The notes below the pieces were generated by a model, which was given only the letters and a program-made list of their open reading frames with translations, did no database searches and was not told the DNA's origin. The position numbers and the translations under genes were made by a program. A stretch of DNA of 64,000 nt from Psilocybe azurescens. Its lineage: Eukaryota; Basidiomycota; Agaricomycetes; Agaricales; Agrocybaceae. The stretch is taken from contig JAJIRX010000549.1 in NCBI GenBank assembly GCA_023853785.1, forward strand, positions 62,001-126,000. Direction: 5' to 3'. Positions 35,997 through 47,099 of the stretch are shown in pieces (positions within the stretch are counted from its first letter, which is position 1; the number at the start of each line of letters is the position of its first letter).

Positions 35997-36457
35997 TTAT
36001 AAGTTGACGTTGACGGGGGTGCAGCCAATGGCAATGACCCCATCTGAAGCACCCGTGTTAGTATCAAAGACATATACATTAGAAGTCAGTTAGAGTAGAT
36101 CTTACTGAAAGAGTTATTATCGCAACAGACGGGTTGCGCGGTGCTGCCGTCGTTCGTCAGTATGTGGAATGCAACAAAGAACAATGGTGCATACCAAGAG
36201 TTGCCGCCGACCCCAATGACGCTGATAGGAGAGCAGGTGAGGCCCACAACTGCGGTAACATCCTGGACAACGATGCCCAAGAGGGAGATGATCTTGCTTG
36301 CAGCGGCGCTGTTAGCGGTGGTGACGGTGTCGCAGCACTGGAGATCGCCAGTGTTGCATTGGCTTGCCGGCTCGTTGGGGGTATTGCGACGAGCAGGTGT
36401 GGCAACCGCAAGGGTGGTAAGAGCAAGAGCGGTAAGAGCAGAGAGCTTGAATTGCAT
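35997..36457 (-). CDS. Class I hydrophobin
   Basis: Three exons (36195-36457, 36106-36143, 35997-36043) give 115 aa. A signal peptide is evident (MQFKLSALTALALTTLAVATPA). The mature part has the eight hydrophobin cysteines with class I spacing: C-X6-CC-X32-C-X12-C-X5-CC-X12-C. The sixth-position context is GGNSC, created by the first splice junction, and the end is IGCTPVNVNL. Hydrophobins are secreted and self-assemble into amphipathic rodlet layers at hyphal and fruit-body surfaces. Intron positions inside the Cys framework are typical for basidiomycete members. It is intact and has its own TATA box. Confidence 0.95.
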
Positions 36458-36523
36458 ATTGAAAAAGAGCTTGAACGAATGCTGCGGATTGTTCGAATGA
36501 AGAACTTGGGAGGGTAGCGAGGG

Positions 36524-36531
36524 CTTTTATA
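36524..36531 (-). promoter_or_regulatory. TATA box of the hydrophobin gene
   Basis: Minus-strand TATAAAAG about 67 bp before the start codon, with a CT-rich stretch (ctaccctccc) between it and the ATG, as is common for highly expressed fungal genes. Confidence 0.55.
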
Positions 36532-38399
36532 CCTTTCCAAATGTTTCGATCTGAATGTTTGTTTGCACTACAGGTGGAATAAAATGACCTCAGAGGACAG
36601 GAACATAACTGATGAGTTTTGTCGAAGTGGAGATTCGAAATGATTTTGCGCTGACACGCGGTCATTCTGTCAAAATATTTGAATTGTGAGAAGGTTCATG
36701 ACGACTTGGTCATTTTCAGGTGCAGCAGCGAGGGTACAATTAGCAAATGCCGTGTATGGGAATGCCTGTTTGAGGATAGATTAATGACGTCGGGTGGAAA
36801 AGAAATAATAAGAATAGAAGAATAGGGTACGGAGGTGAGGGTATGATCAACACAAGTTATGTTTTACCGGTGGACAAACAAGGTTGCACCCGGTTAGATG
36901 GATGACGTAGGTCTAAGAATAGTGCATAAACGTGTCAGGAATCTTTGCCACAGATTCTACCACGATTTTCGAGAAAGCTGGTGTTTAATCGGCCTTGTGG
37001 GATTGTCCGCTATGTATAAATATCTGACTAGCATAGCTGTACCCTATCTGTGACATCGAGTGTTGAAAACATTTGAAGCATGATAGGTACCTTATAATCT
37101 TAACTCGTCATATGAGCCTACTGTCCGCGTGGCTAGGTAGATGGTTACAAGTGTTCAGTAAGGCTCCACATATCCCGCGATTGTAAAGATAGTGTATTTG
37201 TTCCATTTGAATCTGATGATTGGGGATTTCTGCGCCTCATGTTGCGATAACGGAAAATCTGGAGTGAGAGCAATTGAGCGAATTAACCATGCAAAGCATG
37301 CATAGTCAAGGAAGTATTAAGTACGAGATGTACCAGGCATATACTGTACGGGAGATCTTTCCTATTAGAAGGTCTACGGATACGCTGTCGACTTTTTGAA
37401 GACACAAAAAGTGGACCAACTTTTTCCTGGAAAAAACGTGGCCGTACATATACACATCCAACCAGAACGTGCGAGATAAATATCAAAAGTTTGCCTTCGG
37501 CCTACAGATTCCTCGACCCATGCAATACCAAGCAGCCCTCAAGCTTCATCCTCGGGCCTCGGCCTCTAGAGTATGTTGTAGAATTGGTATTGTTAGAACT
37601 GTAGCAGCCATAAAATCATCAGAAGAGTGGAGTCCGCTCACGCTGGACACCAGTCAGCGTAACGAGATTGACGACAGGGACAGTGCGGTTCCGAAAGTTC
37701 AAGAGACGGCCCTAATGTGGTCACGACCCTGGGGAATACCGAGTACTAGTAGTGCTGCCTCTACACACATATCGCAGCTAATTGTATATATCTCATGACG
37801 TCAGAGACCACTTCCAGCACACTTTGATTACTATGAAGCCATCGAAATCCATCAAAATCTGCAAAAAAAAACACAGCTTCACTGCATGCAAACTGTATAC
37901 TAACCTCCTGATTGCGCAGCAATTTTTGAAGCTCCGCTTTACCTTGCATGAGCGGCCTGGAACAGCTCTAAACCTAACGAATTTTGCTCCTTCATATTCA
38001 CCAATCACCAAACTCTCCCGGATTCTGCATTCTTCCTGGCTATCAATCGAGTTTAAGCATTAGTAGAGCTGTTCTTCCCAGAGACCAGGTATCTATGTTT
38101 GCAACGAATTCTGTCGTTCAACAGGTCCAAAGTTCGAGACAATTCTGCATAGTGATAGGAATCGTAGGGTGTTAATCGCCATATCTATATGTACGCAGAG
38201 TGTGCCCACTGCGCCGCAGCTCTTGAAGCAGTGTTGCCCGCAAAGAAGCCGAATTTCAGTCCCCGCGAATAGCGCATACCAGAGTTTGATGGCTGACCGT
38301 GACAGACTGAGTCTGCATGGCAGTGCTGTCGGAACTGTTGCCGACTAAAAAGTGTTATATAACTTACTATATACCCTTGTTGACTCGGATCTCTACCAT
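36532..38399. other. Intergenic region, no recognisable gene
   Basis: About 1.9 kb containing the hydrophobin upstream region and the 5' side of the next gene. ORFs such as 37469-37798 have no motif, signal peptide or splice continuity. No RNA gene or repeat array seen. Confidence 0.4.
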
Positions 38400-39401
38400 G
38401 ATTGTCCCCAAAGGCGACATGAGTACTTCTGACAGCGGCAGCTCCGACCATACTTCCCAACGTCCTCCTTCATATAGGGTTGAGGATTTCCGCAGCATTG
38501 ACCCAGTCGACAAGAGACCAGTGTTTCCGGCAATACCAGAGCTCGAGCTCGAGCATACTGCCACCAACACCACATACCCCAATGACAATCGGACTTCCTA
38601 TACAACTATTTCAAACCCGCCATCTGTATCAAACCTGGCTTCCTCGAGCAAAGCAATATTGACAACGTCTTTGAACGACATCGAACTTCCCGCTGCCTTT
38701 TCACGAATACCGCCTCCCCACATCTCATACGATTCTTTCAAGCCGTTATTCCTAGTTGCCAATGGAAAACCCTAGAAAAAGGATTTCCACGTGTGCAGCC
38801 TCCTTCAGTTGTTCATCCTCATCCATTTACATATCACGATGTTACCGAAAGCGATTGGTTGAGGTTAGTATATTTGTGCATATATGTTTTAACACTTCCT
38901 TATGCTGACATACCCACAGTTTTCTGGATGTCTTACGTGCAGCGGCGTCTCTCACGGAGAAAGATATAAGCAGGTCCAATCTTCCTATTATTTCTATCCT
39001 CCCAATTGTCAGTAAGTATTATGCTTTACCTTTATCATTTCCAATAGCAATATATTTCAATTGTACTTCATCTTAGACACGCTGACTGAAGCGGGGGTAC
39101 AAATGATTATGAAAAGTAGAAAAGGAGGCAAAGTCGCAAAAATGGTAGATCGTTGGAACCATGTTTGTATTCTCTGCTACTATCATATCTCGTTCTCACT
39201 AACACGAGAGACGCACCATTGTCCCGTTACTAGCATTTCTTTAGCCCACGACGAATGAGGGCTATCCTAATGAAAGGTTCGATCAAGATTAGCGGTCTCA
39301 CCGACATTTCTGCTGACGGGCAGTTGTCGACGTTATCTGAATATCCAACCCCATCGACTCCGAACGACAATGTGTATCGTCTTTTCGTAATTTCTGTTTA
39401 A
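38400..39401 (+). CDS. Conserved basidiomycete hypothetical protein (one frame break)
   Basis: The first ~120 residues are Ser/Thr/Pro-rich (SGSSDHTSQRPPSYRVEDF). The frame starting at 38400 ends at a stop directly after LFLVANGKP. The neighbouring frame continues without gap as LEKGFPRVQPP, HPFTYHDVTESDWLS, FLDVLRAAASLTEKD and, after two short introns, MVDRWNHHFFSPRRMRAILMKG. One missing base in a CCC run near 38770 explains the break. The HDVTE-x-DW and WNH-x-FF-x-PR-x-M-x-x-I-L-M-x-G blocks are familiar from an uncharacterised agaricomycete family often predicted to have a small hydrophobic middle segment (here NLPIISILPIV). No function can be assigned. Confidence 0.6.
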
Positions 39402-40196
39402 CTGCACTGATTTGTTTATTGGCTGTACCATATCGGCATTGTATCAACTTTGGATCCGTATACCCTGATTATCCATACGTTCGCTTGCTTCAACCACGCC
39501 AAAAACGTGAACATTTCCCAGTTAGTGTTCGTATCTTGAAATAATTGAAAGATACAACGCCACTATTCTGACGCTATCGTTTCAAAGCGAGTACCCCAGA
39601 AACTTAGATTCCAATCTTTATTCTCCCGCCCTCGTCGTCTGCAGGAGCTCTTGTTATACGCCTTGAGGTTCAGGAAGTACTCATGCAACAGTCATGTACT
39701 GCAATGTTTTTCTTGCCTATTTTCGTTCATGTCAAGTCCGATTTGTTTTTGTGTAGACGTTCTGAGCTAGAAACCTGACAATGGTTGACGTCCAGAAGGC
39801 ACGCATAAAATTAGCATTCAAGGCGCCTTTAGTACGCCACTTATCGTGATAATTTTTAAAGTACTTCTTACAGATTCCTGCAAAATCTCATAAAGTACAT
39901 GGCTTTCTTGAACTCGATACTGTCTTGAGTTCGTATCCCATAAAGCAAGTTTAATGACTCCTTCCAACCCTTCTCGCTACTCATCCATGTCTTGTGTTTT
40001 CCTCTTGTGGTGTACCAGTTCGACCCCTATGGCAATCTCAGACTCGTTACAAAAACCCTTGCCCACCACGAACCCCAAAGTAGAACATCCTTCACTAACA
40101 TGTTGAACTAACGACTAAGTCTCACTGTAGTCTGTCTCACTAGCTCTCAACCCAACACCAGATCTTATTTCAAACTTTGCTCATACACATTGCGCA

Positions 40197-40427
40197 ATGC
40201 ACCCCATCCCCTGCTGCATCCTCTCCGACCTCGTACTTGCTCCTTTCATCATCGGTAGTATCGATGAACCTTGCAAATCGCTGGGGCCTACGATACCTTA
40301 CTGCCTGCGACATTGCAACAGTTCCAAATCCGACCCGCCCTGCTGGAAAGCAATGTGCTTAGGCATATTCTATGTGGCTGCAGACAAAATGCAGCCGTGG
40401 GGACTTGAGGAAACGTGGTTCGCTTGA
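40197..40427 (+). CDS. Small Cys-rich ORF, uncertain gene
   Basis: A 76-aa ORF with seven cysteines spread over its length (PCC, EPC, YCLRHC, PPCW, MCL). It begins MHPIPCCILSDLVLAPFIIGS, which is moderately hydrophobic but not a convincing signal peptide. It ends GLEETWFA. No family is recognised. Fungal small Cys-rich proteins can be secreted effector-like peptides, but this could equally be a chance frame. No introns or TATA box were identified. It lies in a 1.2 kb gap between the hypothetical gene and the P450. Confidence 0.3.
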   Translation: MHPIPCCILSDLVLAPFIIGSIDEPCKSLGPTIPYCLRHCNSSKSDPPCWKAMCLGIFYVAADKMQPWGLEETWFA

Positions 40428-40678
40428 AGAATAAGTACAAAGTGTTTTCTTGACATTATTCCCCCTCGTTTATTCTCGGAAGAGTCTATGCCAATGACTC
40501 AACCCATTGTTTCGTTTCTTATTAGATAGTACACTATTCCGTCTCCGAGTCCCCGTATTCTCACCAAATGTACCCCTCGTAGCTCAAATCCTTTCATAAA
40601 TGACGGTCTGATCCGTTCCACCGAGGGGAATAGGCGTACGAGAGTCGTTCTATTCTGTCTTATACTCAGAAGCATGTG

Positions 40679-42873
40679 CTACGCAGACACTTGCTCCACC
40701 AATTGCCGTGCAGCTTCAGATCGTGGTAGTATTGAACACTTAAATGGTTTCTTCCGACTATCGTGGAGGGTAATTGATAGCAGACTGGTAAGCAAGTTGA
40801 CTTTGACGAGAAAAAAATCAAGCGACATACCTAATGAGGCCAAACTCGTAGTATTCACCGTTAACCTCAATCACCGTCCCAGATTGATCTCGGGCTTTCT
40901 CTAGGTTGAAGACGGCGAGGATAGATACTATTGTGAGCCAAAACTTTCATGTACCATCAGTCCCCGTCGAACATCCGAGAGTATAAACTAGGCCTTACAG
41001 TAGCACTGGCAACATGCTTCCCTACGCAAACCCTGAACAAAAGTAAAGCTTGCATATCAGAATCCTACCGGTATTTAATGAAAGGCGACGACACATACCG
41101 CCTCCCAAATCCGAAGGCCATAATTCGGTCGTCATCGTTTAATGAACCGTCAGGATTGATAAACCTTTCAGGCTTAAAAGCCATTGGATCTGGATATTTT
41201 GTTTCATCGTGTGTCATCGCCCTGTAGAAAATGGAATCAGCTCTTTCTATCCACTGCAATTTTGCTGTATGAGTAACCATATATTGCCCAGGATTGTCGT
41301 TCCTGCTTACATTAAGCTATGTATTGATGGCATATTGAATGACCAATTCTCGTACCTTTGGGGATGAAATATCCGTCATAGACATCATCTTCGGTAGTGG
41401 AATGCGGGAACCCAATCGAACCTGGGGGCCTCCAGCGAAGAACCTCACGATATATCGCTTCTACGTAAGGCATGGATGGACGGTCTTCGTAGCCTGGAAG
41501 CCGTTTGGATCCCAAGATACTGTCTATTTCTGCTTGTGCCTTTCTCTGGACATCTGGATTAGAAACCATGAGATATAAGAAGGTTCCTGTCGAAGATTGC
41601 GTCTAAAGCCGTAGTAATTAGTGGTGCAATCGTACTTTAAGATCATCAGCCTACAGTGTCTGATCCGGCTATGAAGTACAAGTAATCAGGAAAGACTCGT
41701 TAAGTCGGAACAAAAGAATTAATCACCCGCATAGGCTGTGGGCGCAACGGACAGTAGAGCGGCCTCCTCTTCTTCTGAGACACCGACAGTGTTCTTTCTC
41801 TCCAGGAGATCAGCGACCACAGAGGGTCTAGCGTCTCCTTGAGCCTAGACCAAACCCTGATATATTAAACAAACGAATAATGCATGAAAAATTGCGTACC
41901 ACCCGAGCCTTTGTAAATTCCAGAGGTATCGACACCATTTCATCAGTCAGCTTTCTTGCAGTCTCAGCCTTTCTACGAGAAAATGCTCCTGGGAACCAAG
42001 GAGGAATAAAACGGAGAGCAGGAAGGATGTTGATGAAACTGCCACCAGGCGACGCCAGCTCCATGTTAATAGTAAAACTTGCGTCTGCGGCCGTTATACA
42101 TGGATCGCTGACCGATTTTGCGTCGTATCCATACATCGACGACATAGGAATCGAAATAGACAACCTGAAACCCACGAATAAGGCGGGTAAACGATTATCG
42201 AAGACACACACACTAACACTTACATTTTGTTGTGATCCCACAGTCTCTCGGGGCTGTGAAGTAGTCCCTTGAGTGCTTGATGAACACCTGTTATTATCGC
42301 GGCACTAAAATTGTTCGGAGAGGTTGAAGCCTGCCGGAATACTTGCAGAGCAAATTTCCGTCCAATGCGCCATTTCTCTCCATATCGCATAACGCCCAAG
42401 TTATATGAACTCATGCCCGCCCTGCAGAATTTATTAGCGTACAGTACAACTTAAGACCTAGGTAGGTCATTCAACTATATCAACACTCTCACTTACAAAT
42501 CAATCGTGGGCGAGTACGGTCTATCAGAATATTTGACCGCCCTTCTTTCAAACAGCTCATCTGCAATTTGTCGGTTATTGATTATGATTACATGTGTTCC
42601 AAAGGCGCTTGCGTGAAGAATGTCACCTGTAGGATTCAACTTAGCAGTCAACACCTACTATTGGACAAGATATTTGGACAAACTGTTATATCTCTGCCCC
42701 CACTGGACGTATTCTGGACCAAGATTGACTGTGGGAAAATCAAGCGCGTTTCCGATGAGAGGAAGCCCCTTTGGTCCAGGTGGGAAATTCCTTCGTTCTC
42801 TCCTCGCCACCATTAATTTGCCGACTATATAGGCCACCAAGAGCGAAGCGACCGAAGTAATAAACGTAGACAT
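40679..42873 (-). CDS. Cytochrome P450 monooxygenase
   Basis: A multi-exon gene with a membrane anchor (STFITSVASLLVAYIVGKL) and the Pro-rich hinge NFPPGPKGLPLIGN. Middle exons give YGEKWRIGRKFALQVF, FINILPALRFIPPWFPGA and EFTKARV. The I-helix oxygen-binding motif AGSDT spans a splice junction. The K-helix ExxR is in YREVLRWRP. PERF follows in FKPERFINPDG, and the heme loop FGFGRR-VCVGK is completed across an intron. The end PFKCSILPRSE is typical of CYP families in basidiomycetes. For the exon after AGSDT, the acceptor ending ggctttag is needed to obtain TGTFLYLMVSNPDVQ in frame. The gene looks intact. Substrate unknown; the terpene synthases 11-25 kb away are possible partners. Confidence 0.9.
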
Positions 42874-44179
42874 TACAGTGTAATGGACGTTATGGGCAGA
42901 GATGTTCTGTTCTTAGAAAAAATTGGTACGACCTACTTATACAGGATCTTTACCAGGCTCCAGCGGAAGGTGGTGTCCAATGCCCACGATTGTCAAAACT
43001 GTCGTATATATTGAATACCCTCGGTAGCTGTGGTGATGTGGCGACATCAGTGTTCTCGTCATCCACCAGACGAGCCGAGGATCGCTCCATTATACGGGCT
43101 CGGGGCAAAGAACCTACTCGAGTTGCACCTGTATTATCATCTGGCCAAAATGAATTCCGCCATAGAGAAAGAGGAGGCGGATGCGGTAGTCATGGTGGAA
43201 TACCACTGGTAATTGCACAGCTATATATCTTCCTACTTATCTGGATCAAGCTGTGAGCACTCTTTAGTTTGCCTTCCAATCAGATTAGACATGGATCCGC
43301 CATTCCAGTGGATTTGTCGACAGGTAGATTGCAGTCGATCTTTAAGTGATTATGTAGTGGATTTGCAGTAGCCGTTGTCCCCGTCGGAAGAAAACCCTAG
43401 GTAGACTTGCCATGCTATATATATTAATTTAATTCAATACGTGGAACCATTGAGCCATTGGGTTATAATCACTTCCAAGTCCCCAGAATGCCATATTTAA
43501 ACAGCCATTGGGTAATTTCCTCCGAAGAGTTAACAGAATAGCGCTGAGCATAGAAAGAAATTGACCGCAAGTTGGCATTTTCTGCCTATGTGGCGTGCGA
43601 GCCCTTGTAGGGTTCAGAAAATCCACTACGACCCAACAGAAATAAGAAAGTTTCGTTACTTAGCTCAGGGCCGTAATCAATGAGATTCCGCCACTTAGTC
43701 AGAGGACCTGAGTTGGTTTATGAGTAACACAAAGTAGTAGTACCGATTTGGGCAATAACAAACGTTATGTCATTCAGAATGAACCTCAGGTATTCAAAAC
43801 TAAGAAAGTAGTCAAGCTTCTGTTGGTTGACTCCTATTTTTAACCTACTTAATTCAGCCGTTTGATATTTGCAGCTCCAATTGAAATATAGCTTATCATG
43901 CCCACTTTCCCGCCGAAGACTTGAATTCTCAAGAACGCGCGTCGTCAGTAGACTGGTGACCAGCCCTTATTACGAAGATGTGAAATCCTCTTGTGTCATA
44001 TAGGATTTGTCAGCAAGTCTACGTCGTCAGAACGACACTATCGCCACTCTAGCAGTCACGATAGCCACGATAGTCACAAGCGCTCAGCTCTCGAATCCCT
44101 GTCTTCCTTCCGCACGCTCCAGAGCGAACAATTGTCTCAATTTTAGCATGCAAATGCCTACAAACGTTGAATGACAGTA
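42874..44179. other. Intergenic region, no recognisable gene
   Basis: Upstream region of the P450 and 5' flank of the decayed MYND copy. Short ORFs only (up to 88 aa) with no motif. No RNA gene or repeat array seen. Confidence 0.4.
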
Positions 44180-46349
44180 ATGCCAAGTTTGAGCGGTCAA
44201 ATCGGCTCGAAAAGTTTTCAGCTCAGTGAAATTGACGATGTAGCAGAATGGAGAGTAATTATAGGTGCACTTTACGAGCATCTCCAGCTACTAGGTACGT
44301 TATCTTCCCTGACTTTGTGTGCATGCTATTAGAGCCACCTCCCTGAGATAGATCTCAATTCTCGAGTGGGCTGAAAAAGATCTACGCCGATTTTGATGCA
44401 ATCCATGACCGACTGGAAAAGACGTTCGACCAGGATAGAGGCCATATCAGGATTAGAGGTGCTATTGCGGGGATCTTTGCGAAAATGTCTATCGATTCTC
44501 TTCTACATAACAGGTTGTTCGAAAAAGGTATATAGTCCTTCTCTATTATTCCACATTCATAATAAACAAATTTTGTAGATATCCTAGCGAAGACTTGGCC
44601 GCTCTTGCACGAAGATGAAACGCGTCATCTTGCATTACGTGTCCTGAGCACGGGAACACATCACGGCGGCGCAACAGTGCGTATGGAAGTTGCCAGACAT
44701 AGCAATCTCATCGCAAAGCTTATCGATGACCTTGCGGATGGCGAGGTTGTTGTCATCTAGGGAGTAGCCATACTCGCGCATACCACAGTCTCTGTTCTTG
44801 AAGGTGAAGGTGAACCAGCCAATGCGCATGTTCTGAAATCAATTAATATGATCAGCATCGTCAAAAGTGTCGTAGAATCAGTCAAACGATTCTACGCCCG
44901 ATCCCACTCCAAGTAGTTCTTAGAACACGCCATACAAATAATGGTAACATCAAACCTCCACGCGTCTTACGCTTTCAAAGCGTATCCTTCGGCTCTTTCC
45001 TTCTTGGCGGCGGGCTTGCGGAGCAAAGATTGGGTGTGTCGTTGTACATGTCTCGCTGGCTTCATAAGGACTTTTCGAATGGAGGCCGAAGAAGACCAAG
45101 TCAACTGGGATACGCGCACCTCTGTGGCTACCACCAAGCTTCTGGAGTTCCTGAACACCTGAGTCGTCTCATGATGGCCTATGGCCCCATCAAATGTGAT
45201 GATATATGGCCTTTCCTGCATACCCGAATCCCAAAGGGCGATACGCACATACGCAGAAAGTCGTGAAAGAGACCTGTACGCGCTTGGCCTGAAACAGGCT
45301 GCCTTAATCACGAAGACTGAACACGCCATTGTGGATGGGGTTTTCGAAACTCAGGACCGGTGGACGGAGGAATTTGTCACTAACGATATAAGAACGCCCT
45401 TCATGTCGTGGAGAGACTCTGTTCATCATACTACGAAAGCCGCTAGAGACAAGGGAAAGGCTGATGAAGAGGATCCCACTGACATCTTGGAAATCAAGTA
45501 CTTCATCGGCAAACATGCACTACCTAAAGCCATGGACCTCGCGAGGACGGGGCTTCAGCGGAACCTGTGTAATCGTATTTCTACGCACTTTCATTAACAG
45601 ACAATAATGTACAGGGCCTACGTGCGTCGAAGAAGGGCCTGAAATGCAAGATCCTGTCTCCATTTCTTAAGTATCTGATATGAGTACGGAAATGAGGGAT
45701 CTGGCCATCGTCCACTTTAAGTGGGTTCCTCACATTACATTCGCCCTCCAGGACATTGTGAAGAAATTAGATGTTGCAGATCAATTCAGCGAGTTAATGG
45801 GAACAACTCCAGAGACGAATCTACGTCTTGCCCAGCAAGCTATGCTCAAACACTGTCCCATTGGCGTCAAGAAGTTTTAGCACGTCTTCGTCGAACTTGA
45901 TAAATTCAAGGACGTCGACGTCTCCAAGGCAAATCCGAGCGAAGTTGAAGATGATGCTACGGCATGGCTGGAGGACATGAGGCTTAAGACAACACTAATG
46001 ACGAAGCCGACAAGTATTTCTCGATCCAAAAAGCCTGGTTCTTACTTTAATGCCGACATACTCGCACTATATTGATGTTCATGGTGCGGAAACCCATCCG
46101 CCTTGCTAAGAAAATGTGGGTATCACTATTGCAAAATATAAAGATTCTACTAGTATACTCATCGAAAGTCGATTTACAGGTAGTGGCTATTCAAACACGA
46201 GGTATGTTCACAAAATAAAAGAGTCTTTCTCCGTTTTATCGACTTACTTATGACCCATATTCAGATATTGTGACTCTGCATGCCAGAGATCGTTTTGGCA
46301 AAGTACTCACAAGAAGGCTTGCATTGACTACATCTTAAAGGCGAAATAG
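44180..46349 (+). pseudogene. Decayed duplicate of the MYND zinc-finger gene
   Basis: This follows the gene at 33012 exon by exon, including introns at the same places, so it is a DNA-level duplicate and not a retrocopy. Matching blocks: SEIDDVAEWRVIIGALYEHL, RIRGAIAGIFAKMSIDSLL, ETRHLALRVLSTGTHHGG, FLAAGLRSKDWVCRCTCLAG, RDLYALGLKQAALI, DILEIKYFIGKHALP, NPSALLRKC and YCDSACQRSFW. It has in-frame stops: TAG after GEVVVI near 44758, TAG near 44914, and TGA in place of Arg just before CSWC near 46074. There are also frame shifts, for example near 44370 and 45110-45260. The MYND finger cysteines survive, so decay is recent or the finger was still selected. Confidence 0.8.
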
Positions 46350-47042
46350 CGACAAGTCGGTAGCCTCTAATGCCAGGTGGAAAATCTGCGCCATGGATAT
46401 CTCCTTCTCCGGACAAATTCCACTTCTACTGCAAAATGATATTCATTTTCTGCTTTATGTCGGTTATGATGAGTTTCCGACATTTCTTCAAAAAGACACC
46501 ATCTGGGTATTTCTACACTGCTATGGTTCTATTCTAATTGATCCACTTCAATTCTCAGCATCAGTGCGTCTTCCTGCTGGTTTCTACTATTTTGGATATT
46601 CAAATCACTCAGTTTGCGGACCGCTTTGATTAAGACTGCATTAGCCTATATTGATCTTCAACGAGGAATGTCGGGATTTCTGAGCGACAGCTTCGTCCTT
46701 GTCATGGAAATGACCTTATATCTGAACATGGGTTCAGTTACTCGGGAGCTTTTATATTCCGCAAATCCCCCGCTCCAACATTTCCTGACTGTTTTGCACC
46801 CGCCAAGTTCACCTGGATCGCCACGGGACGGGCCACTAGGGTTGGGGATTCAATAGGACTGCCTCTGACATCACTGTCGTCTTTTTTATCCTCCACCTTG
46901 TGGTCGGTGTGCGCATGCGGAATGAAAGATGACATACTCGGATACGGATAATTACAGGCCATATTTAAGCCTTCTGGCTGTCCGTTCTTCGGATAAACTG
47001 AGGTCCTTGACGACCTACATAAAATAAGTCGTAGCCGCTCAC
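46350..47042. other. Intergenic region
   Basis: Upstream region of the PL4 gene. ORFs such as 46393-46629 lack motifs. No RNA gene seen. Confidence 0.4.
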
Positions 47043-47050
47043 TATATATA
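47043..47050 (+). promoter_or_regulatory. TATA-like box of the PL4 lyase gene
   Basis: A tatatata stretch about 50 bp before the start codon of the rhamnogalacturonan lyase. Called by position and composition. Confidence 0.4.
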
Positions 47051-47099
47051 CAAGTTCGATATTTTCAGGGTTTAAACTTCAAAATCATCAACACCTTTC

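Noticed and set aside
36134..36540. Plus-strand 127-aa and minus-strand 127-aa ORFs over the hydrophobin
   Set aside because: Other frames of the hydrophobin exon 1; the correct frame has a signal peptide and the Cys pattern.
41570..41640. Frame break in the P450 after AGSDT
   Set aside because: Resolved by using the acceptor ending ggctttag, which gives TGTFLYLMVSNPDV in frame; the gene is intact.
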